Shown here: in pieces, positions 1-7,417 of the stretch
How the letters are laid out: every line of letters starts with the position of its first letter
Position numbering within the stretch: the stretch's first letter is position 1
Program-made: the position numbers and the translations under genes
The notes under the pieces: generated by a model
Seen by the model: the letters and a program-made list of their open reading frames with translations, nothing else
Database searches by the model: none
Told to the model about the DNA's origin: nothing
Source: Candidatus Pelagibacter sp. TMED118
GTDB taxonomy: Bacteria > Pseudomonadota > Alphaproteobacteria > Pelagibacterales > Pelagibacteraceae
Assembly (NCBI GenBank): GCA_002170205.2
Contig: NHFT02000005.1
Location: 17,461 to 45,268, forward strand
Reading direction: 5' to 3'
Length of the DNA stretch: 27,808 nucleotides

Positions 1-621
1 ATGATTACTAGTGATGATGTTTTAACAGTTTTAAAGGAAGAGGCAGAAGAAGATGCACTTAGACTTGCGGGTGTGGGTGATGAAGAAATTACAGATGGTG
101 TAATAAAAAAAACAAAAAGAAGGTTTAATTGGTTATTACTAAATTTAGTGACTGCAATTATAGCATCTATAGTAATTGGTTTTTTTAAAGATGATATTGA
201 AAAGGTAGTGGCTTTAGCAATCCTAATGCCAATAGTAGCATCAATGGGCGGGAATGCAGGAATGCAAACTTTAGCAGTTACAATTAGAACTCTTGCAACA
301 AACCAACTAACTAGAAATAACTTTTCTCAAAATATTATTAAAGAATTTTTTATAGGTATTTTAAATGGTATAATATTTGCTGTAATAAGTGCAATTGTTG
401 TTTATGTTTGGTTTAACGATCTAACTTTATCATTGATTATCGCAATTTCCATGGTTTTGAATATGATTGTAGCAGGCTTATTTGGAATTTTAATTCCCAT
501 AACCCTAAAAAAAGCAAATATAGATCCTGCTATTGCATCAAGTGTATTTGTAACAACTATAACTGATGTAATTGGTTTTCTCTCTTTTTTAGGAATTGGT
601 GCACTTTTATTTTTTAATTAA
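1..621 (+). CDS. mgtE: Magnesium transporter MgtE, C-terminal part (5' truncated by window)
   Basis: Inner-membrane Mg2+ channel/transporter, of which only the last ~206 residues are in the window. The visible part begins at the end of the CBS-domain region (ITSDDVLTVLKEEAEED), continues through a connecting helix, and then has about five hydrophobic segments of the MgtE membrane domain. Family marks are the GGNAG motif at residues 83-87 and the conserved TDVIGF near the end, whose Asp (residue 189 here) corresponds to the Mg2+-site Asp of the pore. Full-length MgtE is about 450 residues, so the ATG at base 1 is almost certainly an internal Met and the N domain and most of the CBS pair lie upstream. 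The stop codon overlaps that of convergent panC within a TTAA. Family call is strong; true start not visible. Confidence 0.93.
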   Translation: MITSDDVLTVLKEEAEEDALRLAGVGDEEITDGVIKKTKRRFNWLLLNLVTAIIASIVIGFFKDDIEKVVALAILMPIVASMGGNAGMQTLAVTIRTLATNQLTRNNFSQNIIKEFFIGILNGIIFAVISAIVVYVWFNDLTLSLIIAISMVLNMIVAGLFGILIPITLKKANIDPAIASSVFVTTITDVIGFLSFLGIGALLFFN

Positions 622-1427
622 TAATTATCAATAATTCTTATTTTTTTTAAATAATATGCAATAAATATTTTAAAATTTGTTTTATTGTAATGTTTTTTTA
701 AATTATTTTGATTTCTAATTTCTAAATATTCTAATTTATCTACATATTTCATAACTAAATTTTTAATTTTTTTAAGTTTTAAACTATTTTTTTTATTCTT
801 TTTAATGTCATTAAAAAAATTTTTTAAAATTTTAGAAACTTTTTTACCCCTTGCAATATCAGATTTACTTAAAAGTTTATTTCTTGATGAGTATGGAAAA
901 TTTCCAATTTGTCTTACTGTTTTACATGCAATTAATTTAACCCTAAATCTTTTTTTAATAAATTTTCTAACCAAATAAAGCTGTTGGAAGTCCTTTTCCC
1001 CAAAAAAAATTTTGTGTATTTTAATCTTTCTTAAAAATTGATTTATAACAGCCAAAACCCCTTGAAAATGTCCTTTTCTAAATTTTGCACATAGTATTAA
1101 ATCCTTTTTATTTAGTTTAATTGATTCATTTTTCTTGTTTTTGTATATTTCTTTAAAATTTGGTAATAATAAATAGTCAACTTTATATTTTTTAAGAAGT
1201 TTAATATCCTTTTTAAAATTTTTTGGATATATCTTAAAATCATTTTTATTGTTAAATTGTGTTGGATTTATAAAAATACTTACAATTACAGATCTACAAT
1301 TTTTTTTAGACTTTTTAATTAATGATATATGACCTTTGTGAAGCGAACCCATCGTAGGTACAAAACCTATGTTTTTTTTTCCAATTATCTGTTTATTTAA
1401 TTTATTTATGCTTTTAAAAATTATCAT
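618..1427 (-). CDS. panC: Pantoate--beta-alanine ligase (pantothenate synthetase), divergent
   Basis: Cytoplasmic enzyme joining pantoate and beta-alanine with ATP to give pantothenate, the precursor of CoA. Visible motifs in order: PTMGSLHKGH at 24-33 (nucleotide-binding HxGH signature), INPTQFN near 53-59, KFRKGHFQGV at 115-124, FFGEKDFQQL at 141-150, and TVRQIGNFPYSSRN at 170-183. Length (269) is slightly below the usual ~280. The protein is extremely Lys/Asn/Ile rich, and the segment before SSRN departs from the usual READGLALSSRN: the Asp-Gly pair has become Gly-Asn. No panB, panD or panE is in the window. The ATG at 1427 fits the family N-terminus; only 30 bases separate it from divergent galU. 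The fold assignment is secure; full activity is probable but not certain. Confidence 0.88.
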   Translation of the reverse strand: MIIFKSINKLNKQIIGKKNIGFVPTMGSLHKGHISLIKKSKKNCRSVIVSIFINPTQFNNKNDFKIYPKNFKKDIKLLKKYKVDYLLLPNFKEIYKNKKNESIKLNKKDLILCAKFRKGHFQGVLAVINQFLRKIKIHKIFFGEKDFQQLYLVRKFIKKRFRVKLIACKTVRQIGNFPYSSRNKLLSKSDIARGKKVSKILKNFFNDIKKNKKNSLKLKKIKNLVMKYVDKLEYLEIRNQNNLKKHYNKTNFKIFIAYYLKKIRIIDNY

Positions 1428-1438
1428 TTATGGTACTT

Positions 1439-1460
1439 CATTAGTTAATATAAACTAATG
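1439..1460. promoter_or_regulatory. Near-perfect 22-bp palindrome in the panC/galU divergent gap
   Basis: Arms CATTAGTT (1439-1446) and AACTAATG (1453-1460) are perfect inverted repeats around the 6-base centre AATATA, of which only the outer pair does not match. The right arm contains the ATG of galU. The whole gap between the two divergent start codons is 30 bases, so the promoters must lie here or run into coding sequence. On the plus strand TAATAT ends 6 bases before the galU ATG; on the minus strand TATATT ends 5 bases before an ATG at 1441. It could be an operator, an mRNA hairpin over the galU start, or chance in AT-rich DNA. The palindrome is directly visible; its function is inferred. 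Confidence 0.4.
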
Positions 1461-2273
1461 ATTAAACAAGCCATTATACCATTAGCTGGTTTAGGGACAA
1501 GACTTTTGCCATTAACTAGTGTTTTTGCTAAGGAGTTATTACCTATGCATGGAAAACCTAATATTGAATATATTCTTGATGAGTGCATAGAGGCAGGTAT
1601 CAAAGAAGCAATTTTCATAATTTCCAAAAACAAACTTATGATAAAAAAATATTTTTATAATGATAAATTTTTTAAAAATATTATCAAAAAGAAAAAAGAC
1701 TCAAGAATAAAAGATGAATATAGGAAAATTTTAAAATACAAAAAAATGATAAAATTTGTTTATCAAAACAAACCCCTGGGTACAGGGGACGCTGTTCTAA
1801 AAGCACAATCTTTAATTAAAGATAATTATTTTTTAATGCTTTTACCAGATGATTTGATAATTAAAAAAAACTGTTCCAAAGATATGATTAATTCTCACAA
1901 TAAACATAAAGCCTCTATTATGGCTTGCATGAGCGTAAAAAAAAAAACAGTCAGTAGATGGGGTATTTACAATCTCGGAAATAAACTAAATAAGAGTGAT
2001 ACAATAATTAACGATGTAATTGAAAAACCGTCATTAGAAAATGCACCATCTAATAAAGCTGTTATTGGTAGATATATACTCCCAAGGAAAATTTTTAAAA
2101 TAATTCCCAATTTAAAAAGTGGTGCTGGTGGAGAAATTCATATAACGGATGCTATTAGAAATTTAATCTATAACGGCGAAAAATTTATTGCACATAAATT
2201 TTCAGGCAAATATTTAGATTGTGGATCTATGCATGGTTATATTAAATCATCAATAGAAATCTCTAAACTATGA
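1458..2273 (+). CDS. galU: UTP--glucose-1-phosphate uridylyltransferase
   Basis: Makes UDP-glucose from glucose-1-phosphate and UTP in the cytoplasm. The Rossmann-type nucleotidyltransferase start shows the nucleotide-binding loop AGLGTR (10-15) followed by AKELLPMHGKP with the conserved Lys25. Further family motifs are LGTGDAVL (107-114) and LLPDDLI (128-134), the latter carrying the metal-binding Asp region. Length 271 is close to typical for bacterial GalU (about 290). The ATG at 1458 leaves no room for a normal leader and no Shine-Dalgarno is visible. It overlaps ugd by four bases (ATGA), so the two are translationally coupled and together convert glucose-1-phosphate to UDP-glucuronate, presumably for envelope polysaccharide. 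Confidence 0.95.
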   Translation: MIKQAIIPLAGLGTRLLPLTSVFAKELLPMHGKPNIEYILDECIEAGIKEAIFIISKNKLMIKKYFYNDKFFKNIIKKKKDSRIKDEYRKILKYKKMIKFVYQNKPLGTGDAVLKAQSLIKDNYFLMLLPDDLIIKKNCSKDMINSHNKHKASIMACMSVKKKTVSRWGIYNLGNKLNKSDTIINDVIEKPSLENAPSNKAVIGRYILPRKIFKIIPNLKSGAGGEIHITDAIRNLIYNGEKFIAHKFSGKYLDCGSMHGYIKSSIEISKL

Positions 2274-3577
2274 AGTTATGTATGGTAGGTGCTGGTTATG
2301 TTGGTCTTGTAACTGGTGTATGTTTTTCAGATATAGGTAATACTGTAATATGCTTGGATAATAACAAAAAAAAAATAAATGATCTAAATAATGGTAAAAT
2401 TCCAATCTATGAACCAGGTTTAGAGGAAATAATAAAAAAAAATTTTAAAGAAAAGAGATTATTTTTTACCTCTGATTTTAAAAAAGCAATTATAAAATCT
2501 GATATCATTTTTATATGTGTTGGGACGCCATCTAAAAAAGGAAGCAATTCAGCAGATCTTAAGTATATCTTTAAAGCGGCAAATGATATTAGCAAGTATA
2601 CAAACAAACATAAAATTATTGTAACAAAATCTACAGTTCCTGTTGGCACAGGTGATATTATTGAAAAAATATTTAAAAAAAAAAGAAAAAGTAAATTTAT
2701 TGATATAGTTTCCAATCCAGAGTTTTTACGCGAAGGTGAGGCTATTAGAGACTTCATTTATCCAGATAGAGTAGTAGTTGGAAGTGAAAATTTGAAAGTA
2801 AGTAAAATTTTAAGATCTTTATATTTGCCAATAATAAAAAAAAATTCTAAATTTGTAAGCACTAGTAGGAGAGGTGCAGAATTAATAAAATATGCTTCTA
2901 ATGCTTTCTTGGCTACAAAAATAAGTTATATTAATGAATTAGCTAATTTATGTGAGAAAACCAATGTTGACATTAAAGATATATCAATTGGCATGGGACT
3001 AGACCAACGAATAGGTGAAAGATTTTTAAGAGCTGGACCTGCTTATGGAGGGTCTTGTTTTCCAAAAGATACTAGAGCTATTTTAGAAACCTCTAAAAAA
3101 TTTAAAATTAATCTAAGTATTATTAAAGCTGTGGTTAAATCAAATGAAGAAAGAAAGAAATTTTTAATAAGAAAAACCTTAAAAATTTTAAGTAATAAAA
3201 TTAAAAATAAAATAATTTGCTTTCTTGGTGTTACGTTTAAACCAAATACAGATGATATGAGAGAAGCCTCAAGTATACCAATGATAAATTATCTTTCTAA
3301 AAATGGTGCAATTATAAAATATTATGATCCAACAGGATCTAAAATTGAGTTGTCCAAACTTAAAAATGTAACTTATTATAACTCTATTATTTCAGCATGT
3401 AAAATGTCAGATCTTGTAATAATTCATACAGAATGGAATGAGTTTAAACAATTAAATTTTAAAAAATTAGTCAACAAAAATAATTTTAAAGTTTTCGATT
3501 TAAGAAATATTTTTTCACCAAGTAAAATGAAAAAACATGGAATAAAATATTTTGGTATAGGAAGATCATTATTTTAA
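2270..3577 (+). CDS. ugd: UDP-glucose 6-dehydrogenase
   Basis: NAD-dependent two-step oxidation of UDP-glucose to UDP-glucuronate. The N-terminal Rossmann fold has GAGYVGL (7-13) and an acidic Asp30 after the second strand; FICVGTP (81-87) and SNPEFLREGEA (148-158) follow. The catalytic Lys is in ELIKYASNAFLATKISY (Lys207) and the catalytic Cys263 sits in GGSCFPKD. The C-terminal UDP-binding part has LGVTFKPNTDDMREASS. Length 435 is normal for the family. The start overlaps the galU stop (ATGA). The 3' end overlaps convergent ridA by 9 bases with no terminator between them. Confidence 0.96.
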   Translation: MKLCMVGAGYVGLVTGVCFSDIGNTVICLDNNKKKINDLNNGKIPIYEPGLEEIIKKNFKEKRLFFTSDFKKAIIKSDIIFICVGTPSKKGSNSADLKYIFKAANDISKYTNKHKIIVTKSTVPVGTGDIIEKIFKKKRKSKFIDIVSNPEFLREGEAIRDFIYPDRVVVGSENLKVSKILRSLYLPIIKKNSKFVSTSRRGAELIKYASNAFLATKISYINELANLCEKTNVDIKDISIGMGLDQRIGERFLRAGPAYGGSCFPKDTRAILETSKKFKINLSIIKAVVKSNEERKKFLIRKTLKILSNKIKNKIICFLGVTFKPNTDDMREASSIPMINYLSKNGAIIKYYDPTGSKIELSKLKNVTYYNSIISACKMSDLVIIHTEWNEFKQLNFKKLVNKNNFKVFDLRNIFSPSKMKKHGIKYFGIGRSLF

Positions 3578-4027
3578 TTCAAATATCGCATCAACTTCTA
3601 CACTCACCCCAAGTGGAAGACTATTGCAGCTTACAGCAGCTCTAGAATGTTTACCATTTTCTCCAAAAATTTTAAAAATCATATCTGATGCACCATTTAT
3701 AACTTTTGGTTGATCTTTAAATTCATTAGAAGAATTAACATAGCCTGTGAGTTTAATACATTTTTTTATTTTTGATAAATCTCCATTACAAGCTTTTTTT
3801 GCTTGAGATATGATACTTAAAGCACATCTTTCAGCAGCCGTATATCCATCCTCTATATTTAGATCCACTCCTATTTTGCCTCTGATCAAATCACCATTTT
3901 TGTCAATCGAGATCTGACCAGATATAAATAGAATATTTTTGGAAATTACGTATGCAACATATGATCCTATAGGGTCCATCGGCTTTGGTAATTCAATATT
4001 GTATTTATCCAAGTTAGCCTGAAACAT
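3569..4027 (-). CDS. RidA/YjgF family enamine/imine deaminase-like protein
   Basis: Member of the RidA (YjgF/YER057c/UK114) family, whose founding members hydrolyse reactive enamine/imine intermediates from PLP enzymes. The visible core is FISGQISID (34-42), the LTGYVNSSNEF strand region (93-103), and the C-terminal HSRAAVSCNSLPLGVSVEVDAIFEL. Arg129 in HSRAAV matches the carboxylate-binding Arg of active RidA. The final VEVDA has Asp where many RidA proteins have a second Glu. At 152 residues it is longer than archetypal RidA (~128), resembling the longer COG0251 subgroup. It is the last gene of the minus-strand run, 8 bases after the small exported protein gene. Substrate unknown; no symbol given because subfamily is uncertain. 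Confidence 0.88.
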   Translation of the reverse strand: MFQANLDKYNIELPKPMDPIGSYVAYVISKNILFISGQISIDKNGDLIRGKIGVDLNIEDGYTAAERCALSIISQAKKACNGDLSKIKKCIKLTGYVNSSNEFKDQPKVINGASDMIFKIFGENGKHSRAAVSCNSLPLGVSVEVDAIFELK

Positions 4028-4035
4028 AGTATAAA

Positions 4036-4245
4036 TTAATCTTTTTTATCAAAAGCTTTCTTTTGATAATCAATTGTTTTATCAATTGTTTTTTTGAAAA
4101 AACCCTTTGGTTTGACAGCATTTGCAGTTTTACATTTCATTTTATCAATAAGTTTTTTGTGAACTGAACAATCTTTTTTTTCCGCAGCACTCGCAATGCT
4201 TATAACGAAATTTAGTAATAGAGTTATAATAATTATTTTTTTCAT
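4036..4245 (-). CDS. Small exported protein of unknown function
   Basis: A 69-residue protein I do not recognise. Residues 1-20 form a classical signal peptide: MKK, a hydrophobic stretch (IIIITLLLNFVISI), then ASA-A with predicted cleavage after residue 20. The mature part is about 49 residues, strongly basic (many Lys) with two Cys (26 and 38) that could form a disulfide in the periplasm. The ATG overlaps the topA stop codon as TAATG, which argues for real, translationally coupled expression. Adjacent to topA and ridA, but nothing in the context gives a role. Confidence is for it being a real gene, not for a function. Confidence 0.7.
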   Translation of the reverse strand: MKKIIIITLLLNFVISIASAAEKKDCSVHKKLIDKMKCKTANAVKPKGFFKKTIDKTIDYQKKAFDKKD

Positions 4246-6785
4246 TATTTTTTTTTCTTTCTATTTTTATCGTATTCTCTCCTTTTCTCAATTAATATTA
4301 ATGCGTCATCCATATTAATTTCTAGAGGATCTTTTTCCTCAGGTATTGTTGCATTTAACGATTTATACTTAATATATGGCCCATATTGCCCTTTCATTAT
4401 CCTAACCGGTTTTTTGTCTTCAGGATGCCCACCTAAATCTTTAATTAATGATGAGGACATTCTACCCGGTTTTGCTTCAGCTATTAAAGTAACAGCTCTA
4501 TTTAAACCTATGGTAAAAAGATCCTCAACATTATCTAATCTAGCAGATTTATTATCACATTTAAGGTAAGGACCAAATCTACCAGAATTTATCGTAATAT
4601 CCTTACCGCTTTCAGGGTGTTGACCTATTATTTTTGGCAATGAACACAAATATTTTGCCTTATCCAAATTAATTTGATTTATTTCAATACCTTTGGGAAT
4701 TGAAACATTTTTTAAATTATTATTATCTTTTTTCTTTTTTCTTTTTTTCAAGGGAACTGTTTCCTCCTCAACTTCGAACTGTAAGTATGGTCCAAATCTT
4801 CCATTTTTTAAATAAATTTCTTTACCATTTTCCTTTTTACCAATCAGTTTAGGTTCAGATAAGGCTATCTGGTCTTTTGTTTTAGATTTAGAAAGAGGTC
4901 TTGTAAATTTACATTCTGGATAATTTGAACATCCAATAAATGCCCCCCCTTTAAAGCTATTTTTTAAACTTAATTCTCCAGTGTTACATAGCTTACATTG
5001 TCTATTGATTTTACCATTTTTATCTGCTTCAAAGATTAATTGACCTAAACTATCATTAAGCAGGTCAAGAACTTCTCTTGTTCTTTTCTCTTTTACGTTT
5101 GTGACGTTATGGTTAAAGTCTCTCCAAAAACTATCAAGAACTTTTATCCATTCCTCTTTACCAGAAGTAATATCATCAAGTTGCTCTTCTAATCCAGCTG
5201 TAAACCCATAATCAACATATTTTGTGAATAGTTTTTCTAAGAAAGCTGATAGTAATTTACCTCTATCGGTTGGAAAAAATCTCTTATTAGTAATATCTGC
5301 ATATCCTCTATTAGATATAACAGAAATAATACTTGCATATGTAGAGGGTCTACCAATACCTAACTCCTCAAGTTTTTTGACTAAACTTGCCTCTGAGTAT
5401 CTTGGGGGAGGTTGTGTAAAATGCTGTTCATCGATAAACTCATTAGTCATTACCTCTTCTTTGTCAACGTTAGGTAGAATTTTCTCATCCTCAGTATCAA
5501 ACTTAAATAATTTCAAAAAACCATCAAATTTAATTGTAGATCCTGAACATTTAAATTGATTTAATTTATCTTCTGAAGTTATTGTAATAGTTTTTCTATC
5601 AAATTTAGCAGCTTCCATCTGTGAGGATAGTGCTCTTGACCAAATTAGATCATATAACTTAATTTGATCAGCACTTAAGAACTTTTTTATATTATCAGGT
5701 GATCTAGAAATATCCGTTGGTCTAATAGCTTCATGAGCTTCTTGTGCATTCTTTGCTTTTTTTCCTGAGTAGTTTATAGGCTCTTTTGGAACATAACTCT
5801 CTCCATAAAAACTTTTTACGTAATTTCTAAATTCAGATATTACATCCTTTGATATATTTGTTCCATCGGTTCTCATATAAGTAATTAAACCGACTGTTTC
5901 GCCTTCTATATCAATACCCTGATATAGTCTTTGAGCGATTTGCATCGTTCTTGATGCACCGAAACCTAGTTTACTAGATGCAGCTTGTTGCAAAGTTGAT
6001 GTAGTAAATGGTCCTAAAGGATTTCTCGTATAGATCTTAGAAGCAATATCTGTAATTTTAAATTTTGTATTTTTTATTACATCTATAGCTTTATTAATTT
6101 CCTCCTTATTTCTAAAAGAAAATTTTTCGATTTTTCTTTCACTGAGTAAAAACAGATTTGAATTTAAAATATCTCCTGTCGATGTTTTAAAATTTACGCA
6201 TAGTGACCAAAACTCCTCTGGGATAAATTGTTCTATTTGGTGCTCTCTCTCTGTTAATAATCTTAAAGCAACAGATTGAACTCTGCCAGCTGATTTAGAA
6301 CCTGGTAATTTAGTCCAAAGTATAGGTGATATGTTAAAACCAACGAGATAGTCTAAAGCTCTTCTAGCCATATAAGCATCAACTAGATTGTTTTCTATAT
6401 TTCTTGGATTATCTATTCCATTGGTCACAGCTTTTTTGGTTATTTCGTTAAAAACAACTCTTTCAATGACTTTATCTTTCAAAAGTTTTTTTTCTTCTAA
6501 ATATTCTTTTACATGCCATGCTATTGCCTCACCTTCACGATCTGGATCAGTGGCAAGAATTATTTTATCAGACTTTTTAGCAACGTCGGTTATTTCTTTC
6601 AAATATTTTTTTGAAAAACTATCAACTTCCCAAATCATTTTAAATCTATCGTCTGGATTAACTGATCCATTTTTTGATGGTAGATCTCTTATGTGACCGT
6701 AACTTGCTAAAACTGTATAATTGTCACCCAAATACTTATTTATCGTCTTAGCTTTAGCGGGACTCTCAACAATTACTAGATTCAT
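4245..6785 (-). CDS. topA: DNA topoisomerase I (type IA)
   Basis: Relaxes negative supercoils by a single-strand break and passage. The Toprim domain is at the N-terminus: VESPAKA with Glu7 and the acidic cluster DPDREGE (80-86). The type IA core has KLPGSKSAGRVQSVALRL (159-176) and the active-site Tyr303 in ITYMRTD. A single four-Cys zinc ribbon follows (Cys597, Cys600, Cys619, Cys625), then three C-terminal repeats each containing GxxGPYxx (GRFGPYLQ, GRFGPYLK, GQYGPYIK) and a Lys-rich tail. Length 846 is normal for alphaproteobacteria. The gene is 39 bases downstream of plsY; in many alphaproteobacteria dprA lies between these two, and it is absent here. Confidence 0.97.
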   Translation of the reverse strand: MNLVIVESPAKAKTINKYLGDNYTVLASYGHIRDLPSKNGSVNPDDRFKMIWEVDSFSKKYLKEITDVAKKSDKIILATDPDREGEAIAWHVKEYLEEKKLLKDKVIERVVFNEITKKAVTNGIDNPRNIENNLVDAYMARRALDYLVGFNISPILWTKLPGSKSAGRVQSVALRLLTEREHQIEQFIPEEFWSLCVNFKTSTGDILNSNLFLLSERKIEKFSFRNKEEINKAIDVIKNTKFKITDIASKIYTRNPLGPFTTSTLQQAASSKLGFGASRTMQIAQRLYQGIDIEGETVGLITYMRTDGTNISKDVISEFRNYVKSFYGESYVPKEPINYSGKKAKNAQEAHEAIRPTDISRSPDNIKKFLSADQIKLYDLIWSRALSSQMEAAKFDRKTITITSEDKLNQFKCSGSTIKFDGFLKLFKFDTEDEKILPNVDKEEVMTNEFIDEQHFTQPPPRYSEASLVKKLEELGIGRPSTYASIISVISNRGYADITNKRFFPTDRGKLLSAFLEKLFTKYVDYGFTAGLEEQLDDITSGKEEWIKVLDSFWRDFNHNVTNVKEKRTREVLDLLNDSLGQLIFEADKNGKINRQCKLCNTGELSLKNSFKGGAFIGCSNYPECKFTRPLSKSKTKDQIALSEPKLIGKKENGKEIYLKNGRFGPYLQFEVEEETVPLKKRKKKKDNNNLKNVSIPKGIEINQINLDKAKYLCSLPKIIGQHPESGKDITINSGRFGPYLKCDNKSARLDNVEDLFTIGLNRAVTLIAEAKPGRMSSSLIKDLGGHPEDKKPVRIMKGQYGPYIKYKSLNATIPEEKDPLEINMDDALILIEKRREYDKNRKKKK

Positions 6786-6824
6786 AAATTAAGAAATTAC
6801 ACAAAAAAGATATAGATAGTCAAA

Positions 6825-7412
6825 TTAATAAATTTTTGTTTTAGATTCACTGTGATTTAACAGTCTTTTTATATTTTCTTTATGTGTATAAAAAATAAGA
6901 ACAAACATGATTATAAAGAAAAAAAACATTTCATCTTTGAAGATAAAAAAACTAACTAATGGTATTGATAAGCTTCCTAATAAAGATGATAATGATGAAT
7001 ATTTTAAGATTAAAAAAGATATTAACCAAACGGTGCTAAATGCGAAACCATAGAAAATATTTACGCAACATAATATACCAAAATATGTAGCCACTCCTTT
7101 GCCACCTTTAAACTTTAACCATATAGGAAATACATGACCTAAAAAAACACTCAGGGATGAGATGTAAATATAATCAGTAATATAAAATTTAGTTATTAAT
7201 ATAGGTAGAATTGATTTAATAACATCAAAAAATAAAGTTAAAAAACCTATAAATTTATTTCCAGTTCTTAAAGCATTAGTAGCTCCGATGTTTCCTGAAC
7301 CAATCTTTCTAATATCTTTTTTTAAAAATAATTTAGTAAATAAATAAGCAAAAGGTATTGAGCCACACAAGTATGAAAAAAAAATAACAAAAAAGATATC
7401 AACGTTAACCAT
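6825..7412 (-). CDS. plsY: Glycerol-3-phosphate acyltransferase PlsY
   Basis: Integral membrane enzyme transferring an acyl group from acyl-phosphate to glycerol-3-phosphate, the first step of phospholipid synthesis. All three family motifs are visible: IGSGNIGATN (37-46), GHVFPIWLKFKGGKG (92-106) and the later hydrophobic segment ending in a basic FYTHKENIKRLL. Several membrane spans cover the 195 residues, the usual length. It starts 5 bases after the pyrC stop, so it is very probably in the same transcript as pyrB-pyrC. The PX-type activity partner plsX is not in the window. Confidence 0.95.
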   Translation of the reverse strand: MVNVDIFFVIFFSYLCGSIPFAYLFTKLFLKKDIRKIGSGNIGATNALRTGNKFIGFLTLFFDVIKSILPILITKFYITDYIYISSLSVFLGHVFPIWLKFKGGKGVATYFGILCCVNIFYGFAFSTVWLISFLILKYSSLSSLLGSLSIPLVSFFIFKDEMFFFFIIMFVLIFYTHKENIKRLLNHSESKTKIY

Positions 7413-7417
7413 ATAAT

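Noticed and set aside
1920..1950. A-runs (for example around 1938-1947) as possible slippage or frameshift sites
   Set aside because: Long A/T runs are everywhere in this AT-rich DNA and the surrounding frame continues without needing a shift.
5224..5559. Open frames on the plus strand inside topA (also 6388-6696)
   Set aside because: They are antisense to strongly conserved topA codons, with no recognisable domains and no start signals.
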